Origin: Methylobacterium sp. Leaf118
Lineage (GTDB): Bacteria; Pseudomonadota; Alphaproteobacteria; Rhizobiales; Beijerinckiaceae
Direction: 5' to 3'
NCBI RefSeq assembly: GCF_920984675.1
Contig: NZ_CAKLBV010000013.1
Span: 33,153 to 97,152, forward strand
DNA: 64,000 nt
Shown piece after piece: positions 39,221-48,364 of the stretch (its first letter is position 1; each line of letters starts with the position of its first letter). The notes under the pieces were generated by a model, which worked only from the letters and a program-made list of their open reading frames with translations, ran no database searches and was not told where the DNA came from. The position numbers were made by a program, and so were the translations under genes.

Positions 39221-39238
39221 TGTCTAGTTAGATTGACA
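39221..39238. promoter_or_regulatory. PpsR/CrtJ-type operator upstream of bchC
   Basis: TGTCTAGTTAGATTGACA fits TGT-N12-ACA exactly and extends to AGTGTC...GACACT. Its right arm reads TTGACA (39233-39238) on the plus strand, a perfect -35 hexamer for rightward transcription of bchC. It lies 53 bp before the bchC start and in the 97-nt gap after crtF. This is probably the main oxygen/light-controlled promoter of the bchCXYZ-puf transcript. Confidence 0.87.
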
Positions 39239-39291
39239 CTCGACGGCGCCGCAGACCGACGGAGTCGCATCAACAGGGCGGAGACAGGGAC

Positions 39292-40230
39292 ATGGAGGCT
39301 TTGGCCGTCGTCCTTGAACGACCGGAGCACTTGGCGCTCAGCCGCCTCGCGCTCACCCCTGCCACCGAGGGCGACGCGGTTGTCGCCGTGGCCTGGAGCG
39401 GCATCAGCACCGGCACCGAGCGTCTGCTGTGGACCGGCCGGATGCCCGCCTTCCCGGGCATGGGTTACCCCCTGGTCCCCGGTTATGAGTCCGTCGGCAC
39501 CGTCATCGAGGCCGGCGCCGAGACCCGCCTCACCATCGGCCAGACCGTCTTCGTCCCCGGCGCCCGCTGTTTCGGCGACGTGCGCGGCCTGTTCGGGGGC
39601 GCCGCCTCCCACCTCGTCGTCCCGGCCGCCCGGCTCGTTCCGGTCGAGGCCGCCCTCGGCGACCAGGCCTGCCTGATCGCCCTGGCCGCGACCGCCTATC
39701 ACGCCCTCTCCGGTGTCACGCCGGGGGCCCGCAGCCTCATCGTCGGCCATGGCGTGCTCGGCCGGCTGCTCGCCCGCCTCACGGTCCTGGCGGGGGGCGA
39801 GCCGGTGGTGTGGGAGCGCGAGCCCGTCCGGCGCGAGGGCGCCTTCGGCTACGCAGTGCTCCACCCCGACGCGGACGGGGCCCGCGACTACGCCACCATC
39901 ACCGATGTCAGCGGCAGCGCCGACCTTCTCGACACCCTGATCGGCCGGCTCGCGCCCCGGGGCGAGATCGTGCTGGCGGGCTTCTACGAGGCGCCGCTCG
40001 CCTTCGCCTTCCCGCCCGCCTTCCTGCGCGAGGCCCGCATCCGGGTCTCGGCGGAGTGGCGGCCCGACGACCTCGCCGCGGTGAGTGCCCTGATCCAGGG
40101 CGGCGGCCTGTCGCTCGACGGGCTCATCACCCACCGCGTTCCCGCAAGCCAGGCCGAGGAGGCCTATCGCACCGCCTTCACCGACCCGGCCTGCCTCAAG
40201 ATGATCCTCGATTGGAGGGCCTGCGCATGA
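39292..40230 (+). CDS. bchC: Bacteriochlorophyllide dehydrogenase BchC
   Basis: Oxidises the 3-hydroxyethyl group to acetyl in bacteriochlorophyllide a synthesis. The 312-residue protein is a medium-chain dehydrogenase-like enzyme: IVAWSG-type N-terminal fold (VAVAWSGISTGTERLLWTG), PLVPGYESVG, VFVPGARCFGDVRGLFGGAASHLVV, a Rossmann-type SLIVGHGVLGRLLARL, and SAEWRPDDL near the end. It lacks a full zinc-binding set, as usual for BchC. Its stop overlaps the bchX start (ATGA). Confidence 0.95.
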   Translation: MEALAVVLERPEHLALSRLALTPATEGDAVVAVAWSGISTGTERLLWTGRMPAFPGMGYPLVPGYESVGTVIEAGAETRLTIGQTVFVPGARCFGDVRGLFGGAASHLVVPAARLVPVEAALGDQACLIALAATAYHALSGVTPGARSLIVGHGVLGRLLARLTVLAGGEPVVWEREPVRREGAFGYAVLHPDADGARDYATITDVSGSADLLDTLIGRLAPRGEIVLAGFYEAPLAFAFPPAFLREARIRVSAEWRPDDLAAVSALIQGGGLSLDGLITHRVPASQAEEAYRTAFTDPACLKMILDWRACA

Positions 40231-41231
40231 ACGTCCAGCTCAACAAGGCCGCTCTGAGCGCCGCCGCGCAACTCCGGGACGAGGCCGCGATCGAGCCCGA
40301 TCCCGTCTCCACCGCCCCGGTGAAGAAGGAGACGCAGATCATCGCGATCTACGGCAAGGGCGGCATCGGCAAGTCGTTCACCCTGGCCAACCTCAGCTAC
40401 ATGATGGCCCAGCAGGGCAAGAAGGTCCTGCTGATCGGCTGCGATCCGAAGAGCGACACCACCTCGCTCCTGTTCGGCGGGCGCGCCTGCCCGACCATCA
40501 TCGAGACCTCCACGCGCAAGAAGCTCGCTGGCGAGGCGGTCGCCATCGGCGATGTCTGCTTCAAGCGCGACGGCGTCTACGCGATGGAGCTCGGCGGGCC
40601 GGAGGTCGGGCGCGGCTGCGGGGGCCGGGGCATCATCCACGGCTTCGAGCTTCTGGAAAAGCTCGGCTTCCACGAATGGGGCTTCGACTTCGTCCTGCTC
40701 GACTTCCTCGGCGACGTGGTCTGCGGCGGCTTCGGCCTGCCGATCGCCCGCGACATGTGCCAGAAGGTCATCGTTGTCGGCTCGAATGATCTTCAATCGC
40801 TCTACGTTGCCAACAACGTCTGCTCGGCGGTCGAATACTTCCGCAAGATGGGCGGCAACGTCGGCGTCGGCGGCCTCGTCATCAACAAGGACGACGGGAC
40901 CGGCGAGGCGCAGGCCTTCGCGGACGCCGCCGGCATCCCGGTCCTGGCCTCGATCCCGGCCAACGAGGACATCCGCCGCAAGAGCGCGAACTACGAGATC
41001 ATCGGCAAGCCCGACGGGCGCTGGGGCTCGCTCTTCTCGGACCTCGCGAAGAACGTCGCCGAGGCCGCGCCGCACCGGCCGACCCCGCTCACGCAGGATG
41101 GCCTGCTCGGCCTGTTCTCCAGCGAAGCGACCGGCCGCGACGTGGTGCTGGAGCCTGCCACGATCGAGGACATGTGCGGCGTGACAAGTCTCGCCAAGCC
41201 GTCCCTCGAAGTCGTCTACGACGAGGTTTGA
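40227..41231 (+). CDS. bchX: Chlorophyllide reductase iron protein BchX
   Basis: NifH-like ATP-dependent reductase that passes electrons to BchYZ in chlorin-to-bacteriochlorin reduction. The 334-residue protein has a P-loop IYGKGGIGKSFTLANL, switch region GCDPKSDTTSLLF, and the two [4Fe-4S] ligand loops with Cys in GRGCGGRGI and DVVCGGFGLP. The start at 40227 overlaps the bchC stop by 4 nt. The frame is also open upstream inside bchC, which is not coding in that frame. Confidence 0.97.
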   Translation: MNVQLNKAALSAAAQLRDEAAIEPDPVSTAPVKKETQIIAIYGKGGIGKSFTLANLSYMMAQQGKKVLLIGCDPKSDTTSLLFGGRACPTIIETSTRKKLAGEAVAIGDVCFKRDGVYAMELGGPEVGRGCGGRGIIHGFELLEKLGFHEWGFDFVLLDFLGDVVCGGFGLPIARDMCQKVIVVGSNDLQSLYVANNVCSAVEYFRKMGGNVGVGGLVINKDDGTGEAQAFADAAGIPVLASIPANEDIRRKSANYEIIGKPDGRWGSLFSDLAKNVAEAAPHRPTPLTQDGLLGLFSSEATGRDVVLEPATIEDMCGVTSLAKPSLEVVYDEV

Positions 41232-41234
41232 GGC

Positions 41235-42764
41235 ATGGCTGTCTCCCTCGACATCGCCGACCTTCGCGCCCGCCGCCCGGCGGAACCCGTCAACCTCGAA
41301 GCCACCCAGGGCGACGGCCTCGGCTGTCATGCCGGCAAGGACGCGATGCGGGCGGCCGCCGAGGCCGCCGGCATGTCCGAGACCCTGGACCAGCTCAAGC
41401 GGGATTACCCGGCCGGTCCCCACGATCAGCCGCAGAGCATGTGCCCGGCCTTCGGCTCCCTGCGCGTCGGCCTGCGGATGCGGCGCACCGCGACGATCCT
41501 CTCGGGTTCGGCCTGCTGCGTCTACGGGCTGACCTTCACCTCGCATTTCTACGGAGCGCGCCGCAGCGTCGGCTACGTGCCGTTCAATTCCGAGACGCTG
41601 GTCACCGGCAAGCTGTTCGAGGACATCCGCGACGCGGTCCACGCCTCGGCCAAGCCTGAGGATTACGACGCCGTCGTCGTCATCAACCTCTGCGTGCCCA
41701 CCGCCTCGGGCGTGCCTTTGCGCCTCCTGCCGAAGGAGATCGACGGGGTGCGGATCATCGGCATCGACGTGCCGGGCTTCGGCGTCCCGACCCATGCCGA
41801 GGCCAAGGACGTCCTGGCCGGGGCGATGCTCAAGTTCGCCCGGGGCGAGGCCGAGAACGGCCCGGTCCAGGCGCCCCGCGGCGGTCGCTCGGAGCGGCCG
41901 AGTGTCGCCCTGCTCGGCGAGATGTTTCCGGCCGATCCGGTGGTGATCGGCGGCCTGCTCGAACCCCTCGGTCTCAGTGCCGGCCCCGTCGTGCCGACGC
42001 GGGAGTGGCGCGAACTCTACGGCGCGCTCGACGCCGCGGCGGTGGCGGCGATCCACCCGTTCTACACGGCGAGCATCCGCGAATTCGAGGCGGCCGGCCG
42101 GCCGGTCGTCGGCTCCGCCCCCGTAGGCCATGACGGCACGGCCGACTGGCTCGCGGCCATCGGCCATGCCTGCGACGTCGCCCCGGCCACGATCGCGGCG
42201 GCCCAGAACCGGCTTCTTCCCGCGATCCGCGGCGCGCTTTCAGGCCAGCCCATCAAGGGCCGCATCACGCTCTCGGGCTACGAGGGCTCCGAGCTTCTGG
42301 TCGCCCGCCTCCTCGTCGAGAGCGGCGCCGAGGTGCCCTATGTCGGCACCGCCTGCCCGCGCACGCCCTGGTCCGAGCCGGATCGGGCCTGGCTGGAGGA
42401 GCGCGGCGTCACGATCCGCTACCGCGCCTCGCTGGAAGACGATCTCGCGGCGTTCCACGAGTTCCGGCCGGACCTCGCCATCGGCACGACCCCGGTGGTG
42501 CAGCACGCCAAGGAGCGCGGCACGCCGGCCCTCTACTTCACCAACCTGATCTCGGCCCGCCCGCTCATGGGGGCGGCGGGGGCCGGCTCGCTGGCCCGGG
42601 TGATCAACGCCGCGCTCGCCAACAAGCCGCGCTTCGACGCCATGCGCGATTTCTTCGAGGGTGTCGGCACCGGCCATGCCGCGGGCATCTGGCAGGAGAT
42701 TCCCACGATCAAGGCCGCGCCGAAGGCGGCGGCCCCTCTGAAGCCGATCGGGGAGATGGCCTGA
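41235..42764 (+). CDS. bchY: Chlorophyllide reductase subunit BchY
   Basis: NifD/BchN-like subunit of chlorophyllide a oxidoreductase, with cluster-ligand cysteines. The 509-residue protein has the conserved [59 protein letters not shown], and [15 protein letters not shown]. It starts 3 nt after bchX and its stop overlaps the bchZ start (TGATG), the usual tight bchXYZ arrangement. Confidence 0.97.
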   Translation: MAVSLDIADLRARRPAEPVNLEATQGDGLGCHAGKDAMRAAAEAAGMSETLDQLKRDYPAGPHDQPQSMCPAFGSLRVGLRMRRTATILSGSACCVYGLTFTSHFYGARRSVGYVPFNSETLVTGKLFEDIRDAVHASAKPEDYDAVVVINLCVPTASGVPLRLLPKEIDGVRIIGIDVPGFGVPTHAEAKDVLAGAMLKFARGEAENGPVQAPRGGRSERPSVALLGEMFPADPVVIGGLLEPLGLSAGPVVPTREWRELYGALDAAAVAAIHPFYTASIREFEAAGRPVVGSAPVGHDGTADWLAAIGHACDVAPATIAAAQNRLLPAIRGALSGQPIKGRITLSGYEGSELLVARLLVESGAEVPYVGTACPRTPWSEPDRAWLEERGVTIRYRASLEDDLAAFHEFRPDLAIGTTPVVQHAKERGTPALYFTNLISARPLMGAAGAGSLARVINAALANKPRFDAMRDFFEGVGTGHAAGIWQEIPTIKAAPKAAAPLKPIGEMA

Positions 42765-44230
42765 TGCTCGTCCTCGATCACGACCGCGCCGGCGGCTACT
42801 GGGGCGCCGTCTACGTCTTCACGGCGATCAAGGGTCTGCAGGTCGTCATCGACGGTCCCGTGGGCTGCGAGAACCTCCCCGTGACCTCGGTGCTGCACTA
42901 CACCGACGCGCTGCCGCCGCACGAATTGCCGATCGTCGTCACCGGGCTCGCCGAGGAGGAACTCGGCCGCCACGGAACGGAAGGCGCGATGAAGCGGGCC
43001 CATGCCACGCTCGATCCGGGCCAGCCGAGCGTCGTCGTCACGGGCTCCATCGCCGAGATGATCGGCGGCGGCGTCACCCCCGAGGGCACCGGCCTCCAGC
43101 GCTTCCTGCCCCGCACCATCGACGAGGACCAGTGGCAGGCGGCCGACCGGGCCATGTCCTGGCTCTGGCAGGAATACGGCGCCAAGCGCTTCGCCAAGAA
43201 GGGCATCCCGGCCCGACCCGAGCGCAAGCCCGGCGAGAAGCCGCGGGTCAACATCCTCGGTCCGGCCTACGGCACCTTCAACATGGCCTCGGACCTGGCC
43301 GAGATCCGCCGCCTCGTCGAGGGCATCGGCGCGGAGGTGAACCTCACCTTCCCGCTTGGCTCGCACCTCGCCGACGTGCCGAAGCTCGTCAACGCCGACG
43401 CCAATATCTGCCTCTACCGGGAGTTCGGACGGCTGCTCTGCGAGAGCCTGGAGCGGCCCTATCTCCAGGCGCCGATCGGCCTGCTCTCGACCACGAAGTT
43501 CCTGCGCTCGCTCGGCGCGATCCTGGGCCTCGATCCGGAGCCGTTCATCGAGCGCGAGCGCCACACCACGATCAAGCCGGTCTGGGACCTGTGGCGCTCG
43601 GTGACCCAGGACTTTTTTGGGACTGCGAGCTTCGGCATCGTCGCGACCGAGACCTATGCCCGCGGCGTGCGGCACTTCCTCGAGGACGAGATGGGGCTGC
43701 CCTGCCACTTCGCCTTCAGCCGCACCGCCGGCACCAAGCCCGACAACGCCGCCGTGCGCGACGCCATCAAGGCGAACCCGCCGCTCGTGCTGTTCGGCTC
43801 GTTCAACGAGCGGATGTACCTCGCCGAGGCCGGCTGGCGGGCGGTCTACGTCCCGGCCTCCTTCCCGGGTGCGATCATCCGGCGGCACACCGGCACGCCC
43901 TTCATGGGCTACGCCGGCGCGACCTACCTCGTTCAGGAAGTCTGCAACGCCCTGTTCGACATGCTCTTCCACATCCTGCCGCTCGCCCGCGACATGGATG
44001 CGGTCGAGGCCACGCCCGCGCGCAGCCATCGCGAGCTGCCCTGGGACGAGGCCGCCCGGGCCCGACTCGACAGCCTGGTCGAGGCCCATCCGGTGCTGAC
44101 CCGCATTTCGGCGGCCAAGCGCCTGCGCGACGCCGCCGAGCGCGCCGCCCGCCGCGCCGCCACCGACCGGGTCACGCCTGACCACGTCGAGCGCGCGCGC
44201 TGCGACCTCCTGGCCGGAGCCGCCGCATGA
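42764..44230 (+). CDS. bchZ: Chlorophyllide reductase subunit BchZ
   Basis: NifK/BchB-like subunit of the BchXYZ complex. The 488-residue protein opens with [18 protein letters not shown] and [21 protein letters not shown] (cluster-ligand Cys), and has [27 protein letters not shown], and a C-terminal ChlB-like region ([18 protein letters not shown]). One-base overlap with bchY. A short ORF encoding PufQ follows directly, as in other purple bacteria. Confidence 0.97.
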   Translation: MLVLDHDRAGGYWGAVYVFTAIKGLQVVIDGPVGCENLPVTSVLHYTDALPPHELPIVVTGLAEEELGRHGTEGAMKRAHATLDPGQPSVVVTGSIAEMIGGGVTPEGTGLQRFLPRTIDEDQWQAADRAMSWLWQEYGAKRFAKKGIPARPERKPGEKPRVNILGPAYGTFNMASDLAEIRRLVEGIGAEVNLTFPLGSHLADVPKLVNADANICLYREFGRLLCESLERPYLQAPIGLLSTTKFLRSLGAILGLDPEPFIERERHTTIKPVWDLWRSVTQDFFGTASFGIVATETYARGVRHFLEDEMGLPCHFAFSRTAGTKPDNAAVRDAIKANPPLVLFGSFNERMYLAEAGWRAVYVPASFPGAIIRRHTGTPFMGYAGATYLVQEVCNALFDMLFHILPLARDMDAVEATPARSHRELPWDEAARARLDSLVEAHPVLTRISAAKRLRDAAERAARRAATDRVTPDHVERARCDLLAGAAA

Positions 44231-44301
44231 GCGCGACGGCGACCCATTCCCTTCATCGTCCCGCCCCGGAAGGCGCTGGACCCACTGCGGAGAGACACGT
44301 C

Positions 44302-44532
44302 ATGCGCAGAACCGTGCCCTCGATGCCGACCTCGCGCCTGCACAGCGAGGCGATCCAGTTCCGGATCATCCTGGCGGCGACCTACCCGTTCTTCCTGGCC
44401 GCCGCCCTGGTGCAGCGTCTCGTGCCCGGCCACACCGCCCCCCGGCGCGGCCTGCCCGCCGTGCGCCGCTCGGTCTTCGGCGAGGCCCGGGCCATGGCGG
44501 TGTCGGCCATCCCCTTTGCCTTCATGGGCTAG
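44302..44532 (+). CDS. pufQ: PufQ-like protein
   Basis: Small membrane protein between bchZ and pufB, the standard place for pufQ, which affects bacteriochlorophyll supply in Rhodobacter. The start at 44302 (MRRTVPSMPTSRLHSEAIQF) follows GGAGAG and gives 76 residues, close to the family size. An in-frame ATG at 44227 overlapping the bchZ stop would give 101 residues with a low-complexity N-terminus. One hydrophobic helix (about 23-40, RIILAATYPFFLAAALVQ) is present. Sequence is divergent, so the name rests mainly on position and topology. Confidence 0.72.
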   Translation: MRRTVPSMPTSRLHSEAIQFRIILAATYPFFLAAALVQRLVPGHTAPRRGLPAVRRSVFGEARAMAVSAIPFAFMG

Positions 44533-44541
44533 AGCCGCCTT

Positions 44542-44562
44542 CGGCCCGCTCGCTTCGGGCCG
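44542..44562 (+). other. Hairpin in the pufQ-pufB spacer
   Basis: CGGCCCG and its exact complement CGGGCCG form a 7-bp stem with a 7-nt loop, 10 nt after pufQ and inside a 225-nt spacer before pufB. No T run. It may protect or process puf mRNA. No TGT-N12-ACA box was found in this spacer, so puf is probably read through from bchC or uses another promoter. Confidence 0.45.
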
Positions 44563-44757
44563 GCGACTCCTGCTCCTTGTCCTGACGCGCCTTCGTCCGA
44601 CGAACCGTCCGACCGGAATGCGCCTCAGCGGTCGCCTCGCGCGACAAAGAACTTCCGTGCGGTGTCACGGGGGACCCTGCGCCGCGATGTCATCGAGTCG
44701 CGGCGACACCCGCCCGCCCCGTCAAGGGGTGCGGCCTAACCAGCGGAGGTTCATTCG

Positions 44758-44988
44758 ATGGCCAATGGTGTCACCGAGAGACCGAGCAGCCTGTCCGGGC
44801 TGACGGAACCTGAAGCCAAGGAATTTCACGCGATCTTCCTGACGAGCTTCATCATCTTCACGGCAATTGCCGTGGTCGCCCACATCCTGGTCTGGCTGTG
44901 GCGTCCCTGGCTCCCGGGGCCCAAGGGCTACGCCCTGCTCGACGGCGTGACCCACGCCGCCGGCAGCCTCGTTTCGATGATCGGCTGA
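44758..44988 (+). CDS. pufB: Light-harvesting 1 (B870) beta polypeptide
   Basis: LH1 antenna subunit, single membrane helix binding bacteriochlorophyll. The 76-residue protein has the classical N-terminal [16 protein letters not shown], the helix with the pigment-ligating His in AVVAHILVW and the terminal [10 protein letters not shown]. It then continues for about 21 further residues ([14 protein letters not shown] and beyond), longer than the roughly 50-residue typical beta chain. It precedes pufA by 10 nt and has an AGCGGAGG ribosome site. Confidence 0.96.
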   Translation: MANGVTERPSSLSGLTEPEAKEFHAIFLTSFIIFTAIAVVAHILVWLWRPWLPGPKGYALLDGVTHAAGSLVSMIG

Positions 44989-44998
44989 GGAGGCGAGC

Positions 44999-45187
44999 AT
45001 GCATAAAGTCTGGCTTCTATTCGATCCGCGCAGAACGCTGGTCGCACTCTTCACCTTCCTGTTTATCCTGGCGCTGCTGATCCACTTCATCTTGCTCAGC
45101 ACCGACCGGTTCAACTGGCTGGAAGGCCCGAAGGACGCGAAGGCGGCTGCCGCCTACAGCCTCGTCCTCCCGACGATGCCGGGCTGA
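44999..45187 (+). CDS. pufA: Light-harvesting 1 (B870) alpha polypeptide
   Basis: LH1 alpha antenna subunit. The 62-residue protein has the usual N-terminal [14 protein letters not shown], a single helix with the ligating His in [15 protein letters not shown] and a short C-terminal tail. A hairpin in the spacer after it probably stabilises pufBA mRNA, giving antenna protein in excess over the reaction centre. No pufX is present. Confidence 0.97.
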   Translation: MHKVWLLFDPRRTLVALFTFLFILALLIHFILLSTDRFNWLEGPKDAKAAAAYSLVLPTMPG

Positions 45188-45200
45188 CCGGCCCACCCAC

Positions 45201-45235
45201 GCCGCGGACGGGCACCCCGAGTTCCCGCCCGCGGC
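45201..45235 (+). other. pufA-pufL intergenic stem-loop
   Basis: A 12-bp stem with one mismatch (arms 45201-45212 and 45224-45235) and an 11-nt loop lies 13 nt after pufA. In Rhodobacter, stem-loops at this place slow 3' decay and give more pufBA than pufLM mRNA. The same role is inferred here. Confidence 0.7.
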
Positions 45236-45271
45236 CTTCTCCCGCTCCGACCATTCCGGGAGGTCTCCGCC

Positions 45272-46096
45272 ATGGCGATGCTGAGCTTCGAGCGAAAATA
45301 CCGGGTCCGCGGCGGCACTTTGCTCGGCGGCGACCTGTTCGACTTCTGGGTGGGGCCGTTCTACGTCGGCTTCTTCGGGGTCACGACGTTGTTCTTCTCG
45401 GTGCTCGGCACCGCGTTGATCATCTACGGGGCCGCGATCGGCCCAACCTGGAACATCTGGCAGATCAATATCGCGCCACCCGACCTCAAATACGGGCTGG
45501 CGCTGGCTCCCCTGAAGGAGGGGGGGCTCTGGCAGATCATCACCTTCTGCGCGGTCGGCGCGTTCTCGTCCTGGGCCCTGCGCGAGGTCGAGATCTGCCG
45601 GAAGCTGGGCATCGGCTACCACGTGCCGTTCGCCTTTTCGGTGGCGATCTTCGCCTATGTCACCCTGGTGGTGGTGCGCCCGTTGCTGATGGGCGCCTGG
45701 GGCTACGGCTTCCCCTACGGGATCCTGAGCCACCTCGATTGGGTCTCGAACACCGGTTACCAATACCTGCACTTCCACTACAATCCGGCACACATGCTGG
45801 CGGTGTCGTTCTTCTTCACGACGACGTTTGCGCTGGCGCTGCACGGCTCCCTGATCCTCTCCTCGACCAATCCGGCCAAGGGCGAGACGGTCAAGACGCC
45901 GGAGCACGAGGACACCTACTTCCGCGATACGATCGGTTACTCGATCGGCACGCTCGGCATCCACCGGCTGGGCCTGTTCCTGGCGCTCTCTGCGGGCTTC
46001 TGGAGCGCGGTCTGCATCGTCATCTCCGGCCCGTTCTGGACACAGGGATGGCCCGAATGGTGGGGCTGGTGGCTCAACCTGCCCGTGTGGCGCTGA
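45272..46096 (+). CDS. pufL: Photosynthetic reaction centre L subunit
   Basis: Type II reaction centre core subunit with five membrane helices. The 274-residue protein begins [29 protein letters not shown] (residues 2-26) and has the special-pair region with His in SHLDW and NPAHM, the iron ligand His in FALALHGSL and a second in GIHRLGLF. It is transcribed with pufBA and separated from pufM by 105 nt, whereas many purple bacteria overlap pufL and pufM. Confidence 0.98.
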   Translation: MAMLSFERKYRVRGGTLLGGDLFDFWVGPFYVGFFGVTTLFFSVLGTALIIYGAAIGPTWNIWQINIAPPDLKYGLALAPLKEGGLWQIITFCAVGAFSSWALREVEICRKLGIGYHVPFAFSVAIFAYVTLVVVRPLLMGAWGYGFPYGILSHLDWVSNTGYQYLHFHYNPAHMLAVSFFFTTTFALALHGSLILSSTNPAKGETVKTPEHEDTYFRDTIGYSIGTLGIHRLGLFLALSAGFWSAVCIVISGPFWTQGWPEWWGWWLNLPVWR

Positions 46097-46107
46097 AGCG
46101 ATCCCAA

Positions 46108-46129
46108 CGGCCGGCGCCCGCGCCGGCCG
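46108..46129 (+). other. Perfect hairpin in the pufL-pufM spacer
   Basis: CGGCCGGCGC and its exact complement form a 10-bp stem with a two-base loop (probably 9 bp with four bases), 12 nt after the pufL stop. No T run. The 105-nt spacer ends with a GGAGGGAG ribosome site for pufM. See findings. Confidence 0.75.
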
Positions 46130-46201
46130 GACCAACCGAACGCATGATCGACGGGCGCGAGGGTCTCCTCGGGCGACCGTAGGTCCAGGGAGGGAGAATC
46201 C

Positions 46202-47179
46202 GTGGCCTACTACCAGAACATTTTTACCGCGGTGCAGGTGCGCCCGCGCGAGCCGGAGCACGGCATTCCGGTCTCGGTCGATAACCGCGTCGGCCGGCCC
46301 TTCAACAGCTACCTGTTCGGACTGTTGGGCAATTCGCAGGTGGGGCCGATCTATGGCGGCTATCTCGGGGCCCTGTCCCTGACCTGCGGCCTGATCGCCT
46401 TCGAGATCATCGGCCTCAACATGCTGGCCTCGGTGAACTGGGACCCGGTGCAGTTCGTGCGCCAGCTGCCCTGGCTCGCACTGGAACCGCCGCTGCCCAA
46501 ATACGGTCTCAAGGTGCTGCCGCCGCTGGCCGAGGGCGGATGGTGGCTGATCGCCGGCTTCTTCCTCACCGCCTCGATCCTGCTGTGGTGGGTGCGCATG
46601 TACCGCCGCGCCCGGGCGCTGGGACTCGGCTCGCACACCGCCTGGGCCTTCGCCGCGGCGATCTGGCTCTACCTCGTGCTCGGTTTCATCCGGCCCCTGA
46701 TGATGGGCTCCTGGAGCGAGGCGGTGCCGTTCGGCATCTTCCCGCACCTCGATTGGACCGCCGCCTTCTCGCTGCGCTACGGCAACCTGTTCTACAACCC
46801 GTTCCACATGCTCTCGATCGCGTTCCTGTACGGATCGACGCTGCTCTTCGCCATGCACGGCGCCACCATCCTGGCGACCAGTCGCTACGGCTCGGAGCGT
46901 GAGATCGACCAGATCGTCGATCGCGGCACGGCGACGGAACGCGCCGCCCTGTTCTGGCGCTGGACCATGGGCTTCAACGCCACCATGGAATCGGTCCACC
47001 GCTGGGCGTGGTGGTTCGCGGTGCTCACCACGATCACCGGCGGCATCGGCATCCTCCTCACCGGCACGGTCGTCGACAACTGGTATCTCTGGGCGGTCAA
47101 GCACGGTGTTGCGCCGGCCTATCCCCAGGTTTACGGGCCGATCACCGATCCGCTCAGCGCACCGGGAGGGACGCCATGA
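46202..47179 (+). CDS. pufM: Photosynthetic reaction centre M subunit
   Basis: Partner of PufL, five membrane helices. The 325-residue protein starts with a GTG at 46202 after GGAGGGAG. Key regions: [25 protein letters not shown] (special-pair/pigment His, around 180-205), AMHGATIL (iron ligand His), the [12 protein letters not shown] loop with the M-specific Glu ligand, and [12 protein letters not shown] (iron ligand and quinone pocket). The stop overlaps the pufC start (ATGA). Confidence 0.98.
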   Translation: MAYYQNIFTAVQVRPREPEHGIPVSVDNRVGRPFNSYLFGLLGNSQVGPIYGGYLGALSLTCGLIAFEIIGLNMLASVNWDPVQFVRQLPWLALEPPLPKYGLKVLPPLAEGGWWLIAGFFLTASILLWWVRMYRRARALGLGSHTAWAFAAAIWLYLVLGFIRPLMMGSWSEAVPFGIFPHLDWTAAFSLRYGNLFYNPFHMLSIAFLYGSTLLFAMHGATILATSRYGSEREIDQIVDRGTATERAALFWRWTMGFNATMESVHRWAWWFAVLTTITGGIGILLTGTVVDNWYLWAVKHGVAPAYPQVYGPITDPLSAPGGTP

Positions 47180-48291
47180 AGACATTGCTCCTTGTTGCGG
47201 GCGCGGTCGTCGCCGCCTTCCTCACCATCGCCCAGTTCGGCACCGCCGGCTGGACCCGGCCCCCGATCGTCGCCCAGCAGCACGGCTTCCGCGGCACGGG
47301 CATGGACCAGATCCAGACCAAGGCGGGCGCGGCGGCCCTCAAGGCCGCCAACGTCGCCCCGGATCCGGCCGAGCCGGTCGAGCAGGGCACCGAGAAGGCC
47401 GGTGCCGTCTACCAGAACGTCCAGGTCCTCAAGGACGTGAGCGTCGAGGAATTCAACCGCCTGATGACCTCGATGACGGAGTGGGTCAGCCCGGAGCAGG
47501 GCTGCACCTACTGTCACAACACCGAGAACATGGCCGACGACAGCCTCTATCAGAAGAAGGTTGCCCGGCGGATGATCCAGATGGTGCAGCACATCAACAC
47601 CACCTGGAAGGAGAAGCATGTCGGCGAGGCGGGCGTGACCTGCTACACCTGCCACCGCGGACAGCCCGTGCCCAAGCACGTCTGGTTCCAGAACCCGGGC
47701 CCGAACTACAAGTCCGGCTTCACGCCCCGCAACAACGGGCAGAACATGGCCTCCCCCTCGGTCGGCCTCGCCTCGCTCCCCTACGACACCCTGACCGAAT
47801 ACTTCGGCAAGAAGGATGCCGACGAGAACCTGATCCGCGTCAACGCCACGACCGCCCTGCCCGAGAGCAAGGGCAAACCGATCCAGGCGGCGGAGAAGAC
47901 CTACGGCCTCATGATGCACATGTCGTCGGCGCTCGGCGTCAACTGCACCTACTGCCACAACACCCGGGCGATCTCGAACTGGCAGCAGAGCACGCCGCAG
48001 CGCACGCTTGCCTGGCACGCGATCCGGATGGTGCGGGACCTCAACGGCGACTACATCGAGCCGCTGACGCCGACCTTCCCGGCCAACCGCCTCGGACCGA
48101 CCGGCGACGCGCCGAAGCTGAACTGCGCCACCTGCCACAACGGCCAGAACAAGCCCCTCGCCGGCGCCCATGTGGTCGAGACCTATCCCGAGCTGACGAA
48201 AGTCACCGAGGCAGCCTCGACCCCGGCCCCGACGCCCGCTCCGGCGCAGAATCCGGCTCCGACGCCCCCGCCGGCCCCGGCACCGCAATAG
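47176..48291 (+). CDS. pufC: Reaction-centre tetrahaem cytochrome c subunit PufC
   Basis: Periplasmic electron donor to the photo-oxidised special pair. The 371-residue protein has four CxxCH haem sites: C110/C113, C156/C159, C257/C260 and C317/C320, in a tandem two-plus-two layout, with Met-rich helices (RRMIQMV, YGLMMHM) supplying axial ligands. The N-terminus is a hydrophobic helix (about 3-22) with no lipobox Cys, so it is probably anchored by an uncleaved helix rather than lipid. The last ~25 residues are a Pro/Ala repeat tail. Confidence 0.97.
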   Translation: MKTLLLVAGAVVAAFLTIAQFGTAGWTRPPIVAQQHGFRGTGMDQIQTKAGAAALKAANVAPDPAEPVEQGTEKAGAVYQNVQVLKDVSVEEFNRLMTSMTEWVSPEQGCTYCHNTENMADDSLYQKKVARRMIQMVQHINTTWKEKHVGEAGVTCYTCHRGQPVPKHVWFQNPGPNYKSGFTPRNNGQNMASPSVGLASLPYDTLTEYFGKKDADENLIRVNATTALPESKGKPIQAAEKTYGLMMHMSSALGVNCTYCHNTRAISNWQQSTPQRTLAWHAIRMVRDLNGDYIEPLTPTFPANRLGPTGDAPKLNCATCHNGQNKPLAGAHVVETYPELTKVTEAASTPAPTPAPAQNPAPTPPPAPAPQ

Positions 48292-48336
48292 ACGGGGCCG
48301 CCGCGCCCCTCACCGAGAGCGACGACACCACGAGAC

Positions 48337-48364
48337 GCGCCGGCCCGAACCCTCGGGCCGGCGC
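48337..48364 (+). terminator. Terminator-like perfect 12-bp hairpin after pufC
   Basis: GCGCCGGCCCGA and its exact complement (48353-48364) with a four-base loop begin 45 nt after the pufC stop, followed by TTCGCGTT. It most likely ends the bch-puf transcript. Confidence 0.7.

Noticed and set aside
39810..40226. Upstream extension of bchX into bchC
   Set aside because: bchC motifs run through this region in another frame, and the ATGA overlap at 40227 is the normal bchC-bchX junction.
44645..44720. PpsR box upstream of pufB
   Set aside because: GGTGTCACGG and CGGCGACACC elements are present, but no pair has the 12-base spacing.
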